The notes under the pieces are model-generated. The model was given only the letters and a program-made list of their open reading frames with translations, searched no databases and was not told the DNA's origin. This document shows, in pieces, positions 19,434 to 27,598 of a stretch of DNA of 43,640 nt (position 1 is the first letter of the stretch; every line of letters starts with the position of its first letter). Source of the DNA: DATFYM01 sp035315065 (GTDB lineage Bacteria > Acidobacteriota > Terriglobia > UBA7540). Location: contig DATFYM010000228.1 in assembly GCA_035315065.1 (NCBI GenBank), positions 1 to 43,640 of the forward strand, in the 5' to 3' direction. The translations under genes and the position numbers were made by a program.

Positions 19434-21788
19434 CTACGGTGCCTGTACCGGAATTGCCTTTCCGGCGTATTCAACGATTCTGTCGGGGTTGGCCACTGGC
19501 GTCATGCCGGAAGCGCGCCCGACGGACACCCAGACAACTTTGATTTCTATGCTTCGAGGCATTTCGGGATAACTTCCTTCTCGGTCCCCAATGGTCAGAG
19601 TTCGTGTTGACTCCGACCAGTGAAGCGGAATGATCGAGTGTGCGCCGTTTTCATAATTGTAGCTATCGCCCGCGTCCTGATGCAGCTCGAACTTGCCGTC
19701 GGCTCCAGGGTAAATCCGCAGCTCGACAGGTCCGGCGGGCTGCTCGTCGGCGTACTCAATTTCAGGGCCGAGGGGAAGAATCGAACCGGCACGTACGTAG
19801 AGTGGAATGCGATCTAAAGGGGCGTCAGCCTCAATTTCACGGCCTCCCTTCTGTGATGCTCCGGTCCAAAAGTCGCACCAAGCCGGAGAATCCGGCAGAT
19901 ACAAGGTTCTGCGAGTAGCGTCCGGCTGAAGCACCGGGCTAACCAGGACTGCGGGCCCAAACATGAACTCATCACCCACGTCGCGAGTCTTCGCATCGGT
20001 TCGCCAGTCCATTACGAGTGGCCGCTGGATGGTGTAGTCCTCGTTGGTGACGCGCCAAGCGAGAGAATAGATGTAGGGCATGAGGCGATACCGGAGCTTG
20101 TCGTAGTTGATCAGGATCGGTTCAACTTTATCGTAAGCCCAAAGCTCATTTCGTGATCGGTGCCCGTGGGTGCGGAAAATGGGGCAGAAGGTTCCGTACT
20201 CGAACCAGCGCGCGTAGAGCTCCTGAAATTTCGGATCATCGAGAGGGTTGTCATGCGGTGGCCAATAACCGCCGATGTCGGTGGTCCAATACGGATATCC
20301 GGAAAGGGCGAAGTTCAGCCCGGCGGCCACCTGATGGCGCAAACCCCAGTACGAGCCGTAAACGTCACCTGACCATACCGTCGCGCCAACTCTTTGCTGG
20401 CCGAGGAAGGCCGATCGCGTGAGCAGGAAGACCCGCTTCCGTTTGCTGGCAGCTTTCCAGTGCTGCTGGATCCCGACCGTATGCAGGAACGGAAATATAT
20501 TCGTGTACTGTGCGCCGTTGCCGATGGCAATCTGCTTGTTGCTCAGAATCGCGTCCCCCATGTGGGGCCAGTATTCTTCGGGCTCGGCGCTGTCCAACCA
20601 AAATGCATCCCAGCCTTGGGAGAAAAGCTTGCCGACCAAGTGATCCCAATAAAAGTCGCGCGCCCTCGGGTTGGTAGCGTCATACACCTGAGCATTCGGC
20701 ACGTCAAAGTGCTGGGCGATGAGTTCCCGGTAGTTTTCCGCCTTCGTGTCAAAGAGCCCCCACACCGAGATCATGGCGTGGACGTGTTCATCATGTAATT
20801 GATTGAGTTCGGCGGGGACGTCGGGGAAGTTGGAATTGAAGAAGGGGTCACCTTCCGTCTTCCACCAAAACCAATCCTGGACGATGGCATCCAGGGGAAT
20901 ATGTTCTTGACGGTAGCGATGCGCGATGCTCTGTACTTCATCCTGGGACACATAACGGTCTTTCGATTGAAAGAACCCATAAGCCCACTTCGGAAGCATG
21001 GGCGTGTGCCCGGTGAGGTTTCGGTATTCATGGATGACTTGATCCATTTCCGGACCGTAAATGAAGTAGTAATCCACGGAATGGCCTGCGAGCGAACGCA
21101 AGTTCAGTTCAAGCGGGAAGCGATTATCGACCAAGGTCAGGGAGGCCGTGTTCCACATCAGCGCGTAGCCCTTGCTCGACAAAAGCAACGGAATCGCGAC
21201 GTCGGTGTTGTTCTGCGCGAGTTCGACGGTCGCGCCGCGGTAGTTGAACATGCCACTCTGGTGTTGTCCCAGCGCGTAGAAGCCCTCGTTGAAGTCAGGC
21301 GAGAATCTGTCCTCAACATGAAATGTGTTCTCGCCGTTTAACTCGGCCGATTCGTAGGTGCGCGGTATCGAGTTGCGCTCGCGCAGAAGGTCTTCGCCTC
21401 CTGCGGTGCTGAACTGCACGTTTCCCCACTTCAGAGAGAGCTCGATCTTCAGCGTCTCGGTGGTGAGGACAGCCGCTTCGGCTGTCTGTGACACCTGGAA
21501 CTTCGCGCCGGGACACGACTCTTTCGAATCGAGCATCCACGGCTGGCTCTGTTTAACTGTGTCAGGCGGCTCGGGCGTCGCGACAAAATGTATGACCGAG
21601 GAACGGCAAACGGAAATGTGAAGACTCTCGCCCCCCACCGTAGCCGTCATGCCGTCCGGAGCGGGCGCGACCTTGACGGGAGGCAGCGGAGGCACTTCCC
21701 ACAGTTGAGCTCTTGCCTCCGTTGTACTCCACAGGAAACAGCACGTGCCGAGGAAGAGAGGTCCAGATTCTATGCGGTGACCAAGCAA
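19434..21788 (-). CDS. GH31-family glycosidase, alpha-xylosidase-like
   Basis: GH31 landmarks are clear: PKWAYGFFQSKDRYVSQ, QDWFWWKTEGDPFF, nucleophile Asp399 in DAFWLDSAEPEEYW, acid/base Asp475 in WSGDVYGSYWGL, and the LSGYPYWTTDIGGYW loop. The YGFFQSKDRY and WWKT features recall bacterial alpha-xylosidases that trim xyloglucan oligosaccharides; alpha-glucosidase specificity cannot be excluded. The frame begins at a TTG at 21788 with a poor signal (LFLGTCCFLWSTTEARAQ). A better-looking start is the ATG at 21813 after GGAAGGAG, but it is in another frame (MISRERTWLAW), so a one-base frameshift in the signal region is likely. The C-terminus is full length and ends 19 bp before the fused esterase. 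Confidence 0.88.
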   Translation of the reverse strand: MLGHRIESGPLFLGTCCFLWSTTEARAQLWEVPPLPPVKVAPAPDGMTATVGGESLHISVCRSSVIHFVATPEPPDTVKQSQPWMLDSKESCPGAKFQVSQTAEAAVLTTETLKIELSLKWGNVQFSTAGGEDLLRERNSIPRTYESAELNGENTFHVEDRFSPDFNEGFYALGQHQSGMFNYRGATVELAQNNTDVAIPLLLSSKGYALMWNTASLTLVDNRFPLELNLRSLAGHSVDYYFIYGPEMDQVIHEYRNLTGHTPMLPKWAYGFFQSKDRYVSQDEVQSIAHRYRQEHIPLDAIVQDWFWWKTEGDPFFNSNFPDVPAELNQLHDEHVHAMISVWGLFDTKAENYRELIAQHFDVPNAQVYDATNPRARDFYWDHLVGKLFSQGWDAFWLDSAEPEEYWPHMGDAILSNKQIAIGNGAQYTNIFPFLHTVGIQQHWKAASKRKRVFLLTRSAFLGQQRVGATVWSGDVYGSYWGLRHQVAAGLNFALSGYPYWTTDIGGYWPPHDNPLDDPKFQELYARWFEYGTFCPIFRTHGHRSRNELWAYDKVEPILINYDKLRYRLMPYIYSLAWRVTNEDYTIQRPLVMDWRTDAKTRDVGDEFMFGPAVLVSPVLQPDATRRTLYLPDSPAWCDFWTGASQKGGREIEADAPLDRIPLYVRAGSILPLGPEIEYADEQPAGPVELRIYPGADGKFELHQDAGDSYNYENGAHSIIPLHWSESTRTLTIGDREGSYPEMPRSIEIKVVWVSVGRASGMTPVANPDRIVEYAGKAIPVQAP

Positions 21789-21943
21789 GCCATGTACGTT
21801 CGCGGGAAATCATTGTTCGATACTCCTTCCGCCAGGGCAATCTTGATGCCAGGATCGGTGGGGCAACAGGAGCCTGGCGTTCCGGCCCGCATGTCTTCCT
21901 GCCCTCCAATTGACCAGCCTTCAGATCAATTCAGCTCAACAGT

Positions 21944-23140
21944 TCATTGAGCGGTTTGTTGAAAGAGTCTGGGCGCGAAATCTTTCAGATCGCGGCGCCA
22001 CGTCTGCCACTCGTGCGCCGTGCCTGGCGATTCATAGAAGACGTGCTTGATGTTCGCCTCCTCAAGCGCGTTATGCAGTCCCACGAGTCCTGCCCGCATT
22101 CTCTCGGGTTCTGCCGTGCCGACGCCCACCCAAAGCAGGTGCACTCTCTTCGCGAACACGGCCGGATCTGCCATCGCCCCGTTGAAGGCTGTCTTCACAT
22201 CGAATTGCTGATCGCCAAAAGCCATCGCCGCTCCACTGAATCCGCCAATATAGGAAAACATACCCAGGTGAGCGAACGTGACCTGGAAGGTCTGCATGCC
22301 GCCCATGGAAAGGCCGGCCATGGCACGATGATCGCGGTCCGCCAAGGTTCTGAAATTCGATTCGATGTAAGGGACCAGGGCCTGGGTTAAATCGTCTTCA
22401 AAGGCCGCCATCATATCCTGCATCGCCCGCCGCATTTCCGGTGAGCCAAAGGGTTTCCCGGTAAGATCAGGAGCCGTTTGGCCAGCGTGCCTGGCGTAAC
22501 CATATGCCATCACCAGGATCATGGGCTTGCACTTGCCAGCCGCGATCAGGTTATCGAGTATGAAGTTGGCGTGACCCTGCTTCGTCCAGCCGGTTTCGTC
22601 CTCGCCAGCGCCATGCTGCAGGTACAGCACGGGATAGCGCGTGCTGGTCTGGGTATCATAGTTCGGCGGCAGATAGACCAGTGCGTGCCGCCAGGTGCCC
22701 GTCACCTTCGAGTAGTACCAAATCTCACGAACCTGCCCGTGGGGCACATCTTGAGCTGAATAATAGGTGCTCCCCGGTTCCGGAATCTCGATTCCACTTG
22801 CGTCCTTTCCCCCACCAAAGAAAGAGTGACTGCTGGGGTCGGAGACCTCTACGCCGTCAATGATGAGCGTGTAGTAGTGAAAGCCGGGAACAAGCGGGGG
22901 CGTCGTGACCGTCCATGATCCGTCCGGCTGCTTCACCATGTCCAGTTTCGGGTCGCTCCAGAAATTCAGCCGGACCTTGGTGGCATCAGGAGCTTTCACG
23001 CGGAACTCCGCCCTGCCGGCGCTATCAACGCGCGGGTATTCGGCTCCCCAAACGTTGGTCGAAGCGGCCTCGAAATTGCCCGGGTCTTGCGCGCAACAAA
23101 AACTTGCAAACAGGAGTATTGCCAATCCAACCTGCTTCAT
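21944..23140 (-). CDS. secreted CE1-type esterase with N-terminal E-set domain
   Basis: The ATG at 23140 follows AAGGAGG at six bases and starts the signal MKQVGLAILLFASFCCAQ, so I prefer it to the longer frame from 23302. After an E-set/CBM48-like sandwich (GAEYPRVDSAGRAEFRVKAP ... HYYTLIIDGVEV) comes an alpha/beta hydrolase: YPVLYLQHGAGEDETGW, MILVMAYGYARHAG, nucleophile Ser278 in AMAGLSMGGMQ, and His in GTAHEWQTWRRDL. This is the architecture of acetyl- or feruloyl-esterases acting on plant cell-wall xylan or related polymers. It is a paralogue of the last 380 residues of the fused esterase; some stretches of the two are nearly identical in DNA as well. It sits between GH95 and GH31 with gaps of about 130 bp. 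Confidence 0.88.
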   Translation of the reverse strand: MKQVGLAILLFASFCCAQDPGNFEAASTNVWGAEYPRVDSAGRAEFRVKAPDATKVRLNFWSDPKLDMVKQPDGSWTVTTPPLVPGFHYYTLIIDGVEVSDPSSHSFFGGGKDASGIEIPEPGSTYYSAQDVPHGQVREIWYYSKVTGTWRHALVYLPPNYDTQTSTRYPVLYLQHGAGEDETGWTKQGHANFILDNLIAAGKCKPMILVMAYGYARHAGQTAPDLTGKPFGSPEMRRAMQDMMAAFEDDLTQALVPYIESNFRTLADRDHRAMAGLSMGGMQTFQVTFAHLGMFSYIGGFSGAAMAFGDQQFDVKTAFNGAMADPAVFAKRVHLLWVGVGTAEPERMRAGLVGLHNALEEANIKHVFYESPGTAHEWQTWRRDLKDFAPRLFQQTAQ

Positions 23141-23276
23141 CCCTCGCCTCCTTGTTAATTCGGATTTCAACTTCGTTGCACGTCCGTGCATGGCGTAGTG
23201 GCAGATCTCGCCCGCCTCGGCAAAGACCGCCCGGTATAAATCGCTTTCACCATAGTTGACCGTCTGCACAGCATTA

Positions 23277-25646
23277 CTAGCCGATTCTGTGAAGCGCCCC
23301 ATCCAGAATGACCGGCTTGCCGGGTTCGACCTGAGCCTCGGACGACTCGTCGCGGTAACTTATCCTGTATTTCGCCGCGCGATCGGATTGCAACCTTAGC
23401 TCCGTGAGACGGCCCTCTTTCCACACCACGTCCACCTTGCCGCCGCCCCTCACGCGCACTCCCTTCAAGCTGCCGCTCAGCCATTGCTGCGGTAGCGCAG
23501 GCAACACAATGATCTCCTCGGGAGTACTCTGTATCAACATCTCAGTAATCGCAGCCGGACCACCCAGGTTGGCATCAATCTGAAAAGGCGGACCAAGATC
23601 GAACATGTTTGGCAGTGTGTTCTTCGTGATCAGGAGCTTCAGGTTGGCATAAGCACGCTCCGGGTTTTGAAGCCGTGCCCACAGCGCCGCCCTCCACACC
23701 TCCGACCACCCAGCACTGCCGTCGCCGCGCAGCTCAAGAGTCTTCTTCGCGGCAGCCGCAAACTGGGGAGTGGTCCCGAGACGGATGTCATGCCCTGGAT
23801 AAAGCGAGTACAAATGCGACACGTGCCGATGCGCCGGCTCAGCTTCGGGATAATCCTCAATCCATTCCTGGAGTTGCCCACGCTTGCCAATTTGCACCGG
23901 TGGCAAGCGCTTCTCTGTGTGCTCCAGCTCAGACCGGAACCCGGCGTCTGTTCCGAGGATTTCGGCAGTACGCCGGCAGTTCTCAAAGAGCTCTCGAATT
24001 AGCTCGATATCCATGGTGGGCGCGTAGGTCAGATTCACATGCTTGCCGTTGAGAATGTATTGGTTTTCCGGCGAAGTCGACGGATTCGTGACCAGACGCC
24101 CTGCGAAGGGTGTTCCGGCCGGCGCCTCCACCAGAACGCCAAGCGCGAACTCCGCAGCTTCCTTCATCGCGGGGTAGGCTTGTTGCTGCAGGAATTCCCG
24201 ATCTTCACTGAACTCATAGTGGTCCCACATCTGGTTCGCCAGCCATAGCTCTCCCACTGGCCAGATTCCCCAGGGACCATCCACCGGCGTCGTCGCACGC
24301 CAAATGTCGGTGTTGTGGTGCAGAACCCATCCTCTGCTGTGGTAGTCCACGCGGGCGGTTTCGGCGCCGGTCACGCGCAAGTCGCGGATCAAATTCCACA
24401 GGGGCTCTTCCGTCTCCCAGAGATCGCCTGTATCGGCCTGCCAGTAGTTCATCTCCAGGTTGATATTCGTGGTCCATTTACTGCTCCAGGCTGGAACCAG
24501 ATTCTCGTTCCAAATCCCCTGCAGATTTGCCGGCTGACCTCCCGGCCGGGAAGACGAGATCAGCAGATATCGACCGAACTCGAAGTAGAGGGCGACCAAG
24601 GTGGGATCATCATTTTCGACGAAATTCTTGATGCGCTGGTCAGTTGTCTCGGTGGAACGATCCTCTCCGAGGCGCAACTGTGCCCGCGAAAACAAAGGGC
24701 GAAAATCATCCAGATGCCTCTGCCGCAACCGGTCGTACGATTGCGTCGACGCGCGCTGCACGTACGCTTGGGCCGCACCCAGAGCATCGCCGCCGATGTC
24801 CTGATAGTTCCTGAAGCTGGTTGCGTTGCTCAACAGCATAGTCACAGAGTTGGCGCCCGAAATCTCCAAATGCCCTCCCACGGCGCGGACGGAACCGCCA
24901 TCGGCGAGCACCTTCAGCACCGCGGCGAACCGCATGCCGGGCTGATCCCAGGCGCCTGTCCAAGACCAAGCCGGATTCCGTCGCGGTTGGATTTGACCGG
25001 TCAGTTGTAATGTGTCGCTGGCAATGCTCTCGACGTGGGTTCCAGGCTGGGGAGAATCCATCCCTGCATTGAACGCGACCTGGCCTGGTTGACTGGCTGT
25101 GATTCGAACTACGAGAACTTGGTCCGGGTACGAAACGAACGCTTCACGCGAGAAGTTGGCAGAGCCCGCTTTGTAGACCGTCTCTGCGATTGCATCGCCC
25201 AAGTGGAGCTCGCGTCGGTATTCTGTCGCCTGATCATGGCCCGGGAAGTGCAGCCGCACGTCACAAAAAGGCTGATAGGGCATGAGCATCTTCGGTTGAC
25301 CCATTAGGGTTCCCGAGAGCTTCTCAGCCTCGTCCACCTTGCCCGCGAAGATCAATTGGCGAATCTCCGCAAGATGGGTATATGCACCGGGATTCGTGTA
25401 GTTGTGAGGACCTCCACCCCAAAGGGTGCTCTCATTGATTTGCAGACGCTCATCGTCCGTTCCTCCAAATACCATCGCGCCAATGCGTCCGTTACCAAGC
25501 GGTAAAGCCTCGGTCCATTTGGTGGCGGGTTTGTCGTAGGTCAGTTTGGGACCGGAATCGGCTGCTCTAACCGCAACGTTCAGCGCGGTTGCCGCTACTA
25601 GAACCAACGCTATCCTCAATTCGAAACGCACTCGCTGTTGTAGCAC
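23277..25646 (-). CDS. GH95-family alpha-L-fucosidase
   Basis: This 789-residue protein starts at a GTG close behind GGAGG, with the signal LRIALVLVAATALNVAVRAA. It carries the full GH95 pattern: WTEALPLGNGRIGAMVFGG, LQINESTLWGGGPHNY, the Asn-rich active-site segment WTTNINLEMNYWQADTGDLW, HHNTDIWRATTPVDGPWG, the QLQEWIEDY segment that bears the catalytic Glu in the family, HRHVSHLYSLYPG, and PPFQIDANLGGPAAITEML. GH95 enzymes are inverting alpha-1,2-L-fucosidases; some act on the fucosyl-galactose side chains of xyloglucan, which fits the neighbouring GH31 and GH9. It is probably the first gene of a minus-strand operon, with a 25-bp palindrome about 190 bp upstream. Confidence 0.93.
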   Translation of the reverse strand: MLQQRVRFELRIALVLVAATALNVAVRAADSGPKLTYDKPATKWTEALPLGNGRIGAMVFGGTDDERLQINESTLWGGGPHNYTNPGAYTHLAEIRQLIFAGKVDEAEKLSGTLMGQPKMLMPYQPFCDVRLHFPGHDQATEYRRELHLGDAIAETVYKAGSANFSREAFVSYPDQVLVVRITASQPGQVAFNAGMDSPQPGTHVESIASDTLQLTGQIQPRRNPAWSWTGAWDQPGMRFAAVLKVLADGGSVRAVGGHLEISGANSVTMLLSNATSFRNYQDIGGDALGAAQAYVQRASTQSYDRLRQRHLDDFRPLFSRAQLRLGEDRSTETTDQRIKNFVENDDPTLVALYFEFGRYLLISSSRPGGQPANLQGIWNENLVPAWSSKWTTNINLEMNYWQADTGDLWETEEPLWNLIRDLRVTGAETARVDYHSRGWVLHHNTDIWRATTPVDGPWGIWPVGELWLANQMWDHYEFSEDREFLQQQAYPAMKEAAEFALGVLVEAPAGTPFAGRLVTNPSTSPENQYILNGKHVNLTYAPTMDIELIRELFENCRRTAEILGTDAGFRSELEHTEKRLPPVQIGKRGQLQEWIEDYPEAEPAHRHVSHLYSLYPGHDIRLGTTPQFAAAAKKTLELRGDGSAGWSEVWRAALWARLQNPERAYANLKLLITKNTLPNMFDLGPPFQIDANLGGPAAITEMLIQSTPEEIIVLPALPQQWLSGSLKGVRVRGGGKVDVVWKEGRLTELRLQSDRAAKYRISYRDESSEAQVEPGKPVILDGALHRIG

Positions 25647-25834
25647 TGCTCCTCCAAAAGGGTTCGCCCAGCGTCATTGAGCGGAGTCCACCATCGGCAA
25701 CCGATAAATGGCAACGCTAAATGGAGATCATCTCCCCGGTCTTCCATCGCATATCGAGAATTGCGATCGGAGCTGGTAGTTGCCGATGCGGATTCTATAA
25801 CGATTCTGCGACAATGAAACCGGAATGTGATGCT

Positions 25835-25859
25835 TCGAATATCCGGACCGGATATTCGA
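25835..25859. promoter_or_regulatory. perfect 25-bp palindrome, candidate operator
   Basis: TCGAATATCCGG (25835-25846), a single A, then the exact reverse complement (25848-25859). It lies between the tannase stop and the GH95 start, in a 257-bp gap with no other gene. The one-base centre is too tight for an RNA hairpin loop without opening the stem and there is no T-run, so an operator for a dimeric regulator of the glycosidase operon is the better reading. Confidence 0.6.
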
Positions 25860-25903
25860 GTCAACAGAATTGACACCGGCAGCGTGGCGTCTCTCCGGCC
25901 GCC

Positions 25904-27457
25904 TCACTGACAGGTGAAGTTATGAGCGTCGTTCGTGTCTCCCTGCCCCTTGTACTGGGGGTGCTGGGGATACGCGCACAATGGCCGGCTTCGGCCCGGA
26001 AATGCATGTCCCGTGGCGATGACGGATTCCGGCGCAATCCCTTTCTCCACCCAGTTCACCACCGCTGAGAGCATGTCGAACTGGTCGAGCGCCGGCCCGC
26101 CGCCGCAGTGGCACATCCCCGGCACCAGAAACATCCGGCTCCACTCGGCCACCTTGTCCGCACCGCCGTTCGTTGCGGCAAGGGACTTATAGTACCCGAG
26201 CGTATCCAGCGGCGAGAACCAGGGATCACTGTTTCCATGGAAGAAGAGGATCTTGCCGCCATTCGCAGAAAACGTCGACAGATTGGTCGACGCCGGCTCC
26301 ACCAACGGATCGGAGGCATGCAGAGCCTCTTTGTCGACATCGATCTCCGTCGCGGTCGGATACGGACCAAAGATGCCGTTGGCGCGGGGAGCGAGCAACC
26401 CCGGGACCGGACCGGTCACAGCGATACCTGCGTCATACAGAAACCCCGGGTACACCTGGGTCCCGTACGAGTTCTTTGGTCCGGCAAAGGCTTTCTTGAT
26501 GGCCGCAATCTTCTCCGGTGCAATGCAGCCATCGCTCTGGCCGTTCTTGCAGGCCAGCACCGCGGGATCGAAATCGCAGCCCATCGGGTCCGATATCATG
26601 CCATCGGCCACCCCGTCCTTTGCGTCGCACCGATTCATCAGAGCATCCATGAAGAGCTTGCGATCGCCATCGGTGAGCAGCGTGTCAATGATAGGCTTTC
26701 CCGACGCATCTTTTGGCGCCGCCTGGTCGTACGCCACCGGAATCCATTTGCCGATGGCGAGATTCGATAGGCCGGTGCGCATCGCCGGATCGCCGGAGAC
26801 GATGCCGTTGAACACCGTGGGATAGCGCTGCGACAGGATCATACCTTCGCGTCCGCCGGTCGAGCAGCCCACAAAGTAGGAATACGCCGCAGGCTTGGCG
26901 TAGTACTCTGCAATGATCTTTTTCGCCACCCCTGCCACCTCGGCATTGGCGAGATAGGCGAAATCGAGATACGCCTGCTGATCGCGCATGAAAGAGAAGT
27001 CAAACGGACCCGTCTTCGCCTTGTGTCCCGTATCCGTGCTGGCCACCGCGAACCCGCGGACCAAGGCAGGTTTCTCACCGGCGTACGATGCTCCCATCGG
27101 ATAGCCCACTACGCCATTACCCCCACCTCCGCCCTGCATCAAAAAGTCACCATTCCAGGCTTCCTTTTCGGGTAAAGCCACTGCGAATCGGATTCCGAAC
27201 TCCTCTCCGCCGGAACCCTTGCGCCGATTGATGACGCCGTCCACGCGGCAATGCGCAGGCAATGGACCGATGCTCGGGGCACCCGGAAACATGGGCGGGA
27301 CGGTTGTGCCGGCCGGAATGGGCGCCACTTTCGTGATCTCGATGCCAACCATTTTGAAATTGGCGAGATCCGCGCAGGAACTCGTAGATTCAGCCCGAGC
27401 AACTGCGGCCGCACAGGAGGCTGCCATCGCAACGATAAGAATCCTAGCTTGCATCAT
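25904..27457 (-). CDS. tannase/feruloyl esterase family protein
   Basis: A 517-residue secreted serine esterase of the tannase/feruloyl esterase family. Signal: ILIVAMAASCAAAVARAE. Cysteines for the family's disulfides are visible (SSCADL, PAHCRVDGVI, MCHCGGGPALDQFD). The nucleophile is Ser199 in FVGCSTGGREGM; the acid is expected in the FHGNSDPWFSP segment and the His in GMCHCGG. The oxyanion region reads DFLMQGGGGGNG. Such enzymes split esters of phenolic acids (ferulate, gallate) from plant polymers. It is divergent from the GH3 gene, with about 140 bp between the two starts, so the two probably share a regulatory region. ATG at 27457 begins MMQAR; the second ATG is equally possible. Confidence 0.9.
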   Translation of the reverse strand: MMQARILIVAMAASCAAAVARAESTSSCADLANFKMVGIEITKVAPIPAGTTVPPMFPGAPSIGPLPAHCRVDGVINRRKGSGGEEFGIRFAVALPEKEAWNGDFLMQGGGGGNGVVGYPMGASYAGEKPALVRGFAVASTDTGHKAKTGPFDFSFMRDQQAYLDFAYLANAEVAGVAKKIIAEYYAKPAAYSYFVGCSTGGREGMILSQRYPTVFNGIVSGDPAMRTGLSNLAIGKWIPVAYDQAAPKDASGKPIIDTLLTDGDRKLFMDALMNRCDAKDGVADGMISDPMGCDFDPAVLACKNGQSDGCIAPEKIAAIKKAFAGPKNSYGTQVYPGFLYDAGIAVTGPVPGLLAPRANGIFGPYPTATEIDVDKEALHASDPLVEPASTNLSTFSANGGKILFFHGNSDPWFSPLDTLGYYKSLAATNGGADKVAEWSRMFLVPGMCHCGGGPALDQFDMLSAVVNWVEKGIAPESVIATGHAFPGRSRPLCAYPQHPQYKGQGDTNDAHNFTCQ

Positions 27458-27526
27458 GAAGTTTACCTCTCTCTCGGTCGAACATTATCCCATAGAACTG
27501 CGTGCGAGTGACATCAAACAATAGGG

Positions 27527-27555
27527 TTGACAGGCGAGGGTGGGCACGCAATACT
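27527..27555 (+). promoter_or_regulatory. candidate sigma70-type promoter of the GH3 gene
   Basis: TTGACA (27527-27532) and AATACT (27550-27555) are spaced by 17 bases, a near-consensus promoter. The GH3 start is 43 bases further on, preceded by GAGGA. This is the clearest promoter in the window. Confidence 0.55.
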
Positions 27556-27598
27556 GTGCTTCTCAATCTTCGAACCCTTTACAGCCAGCGAGGAAGCT

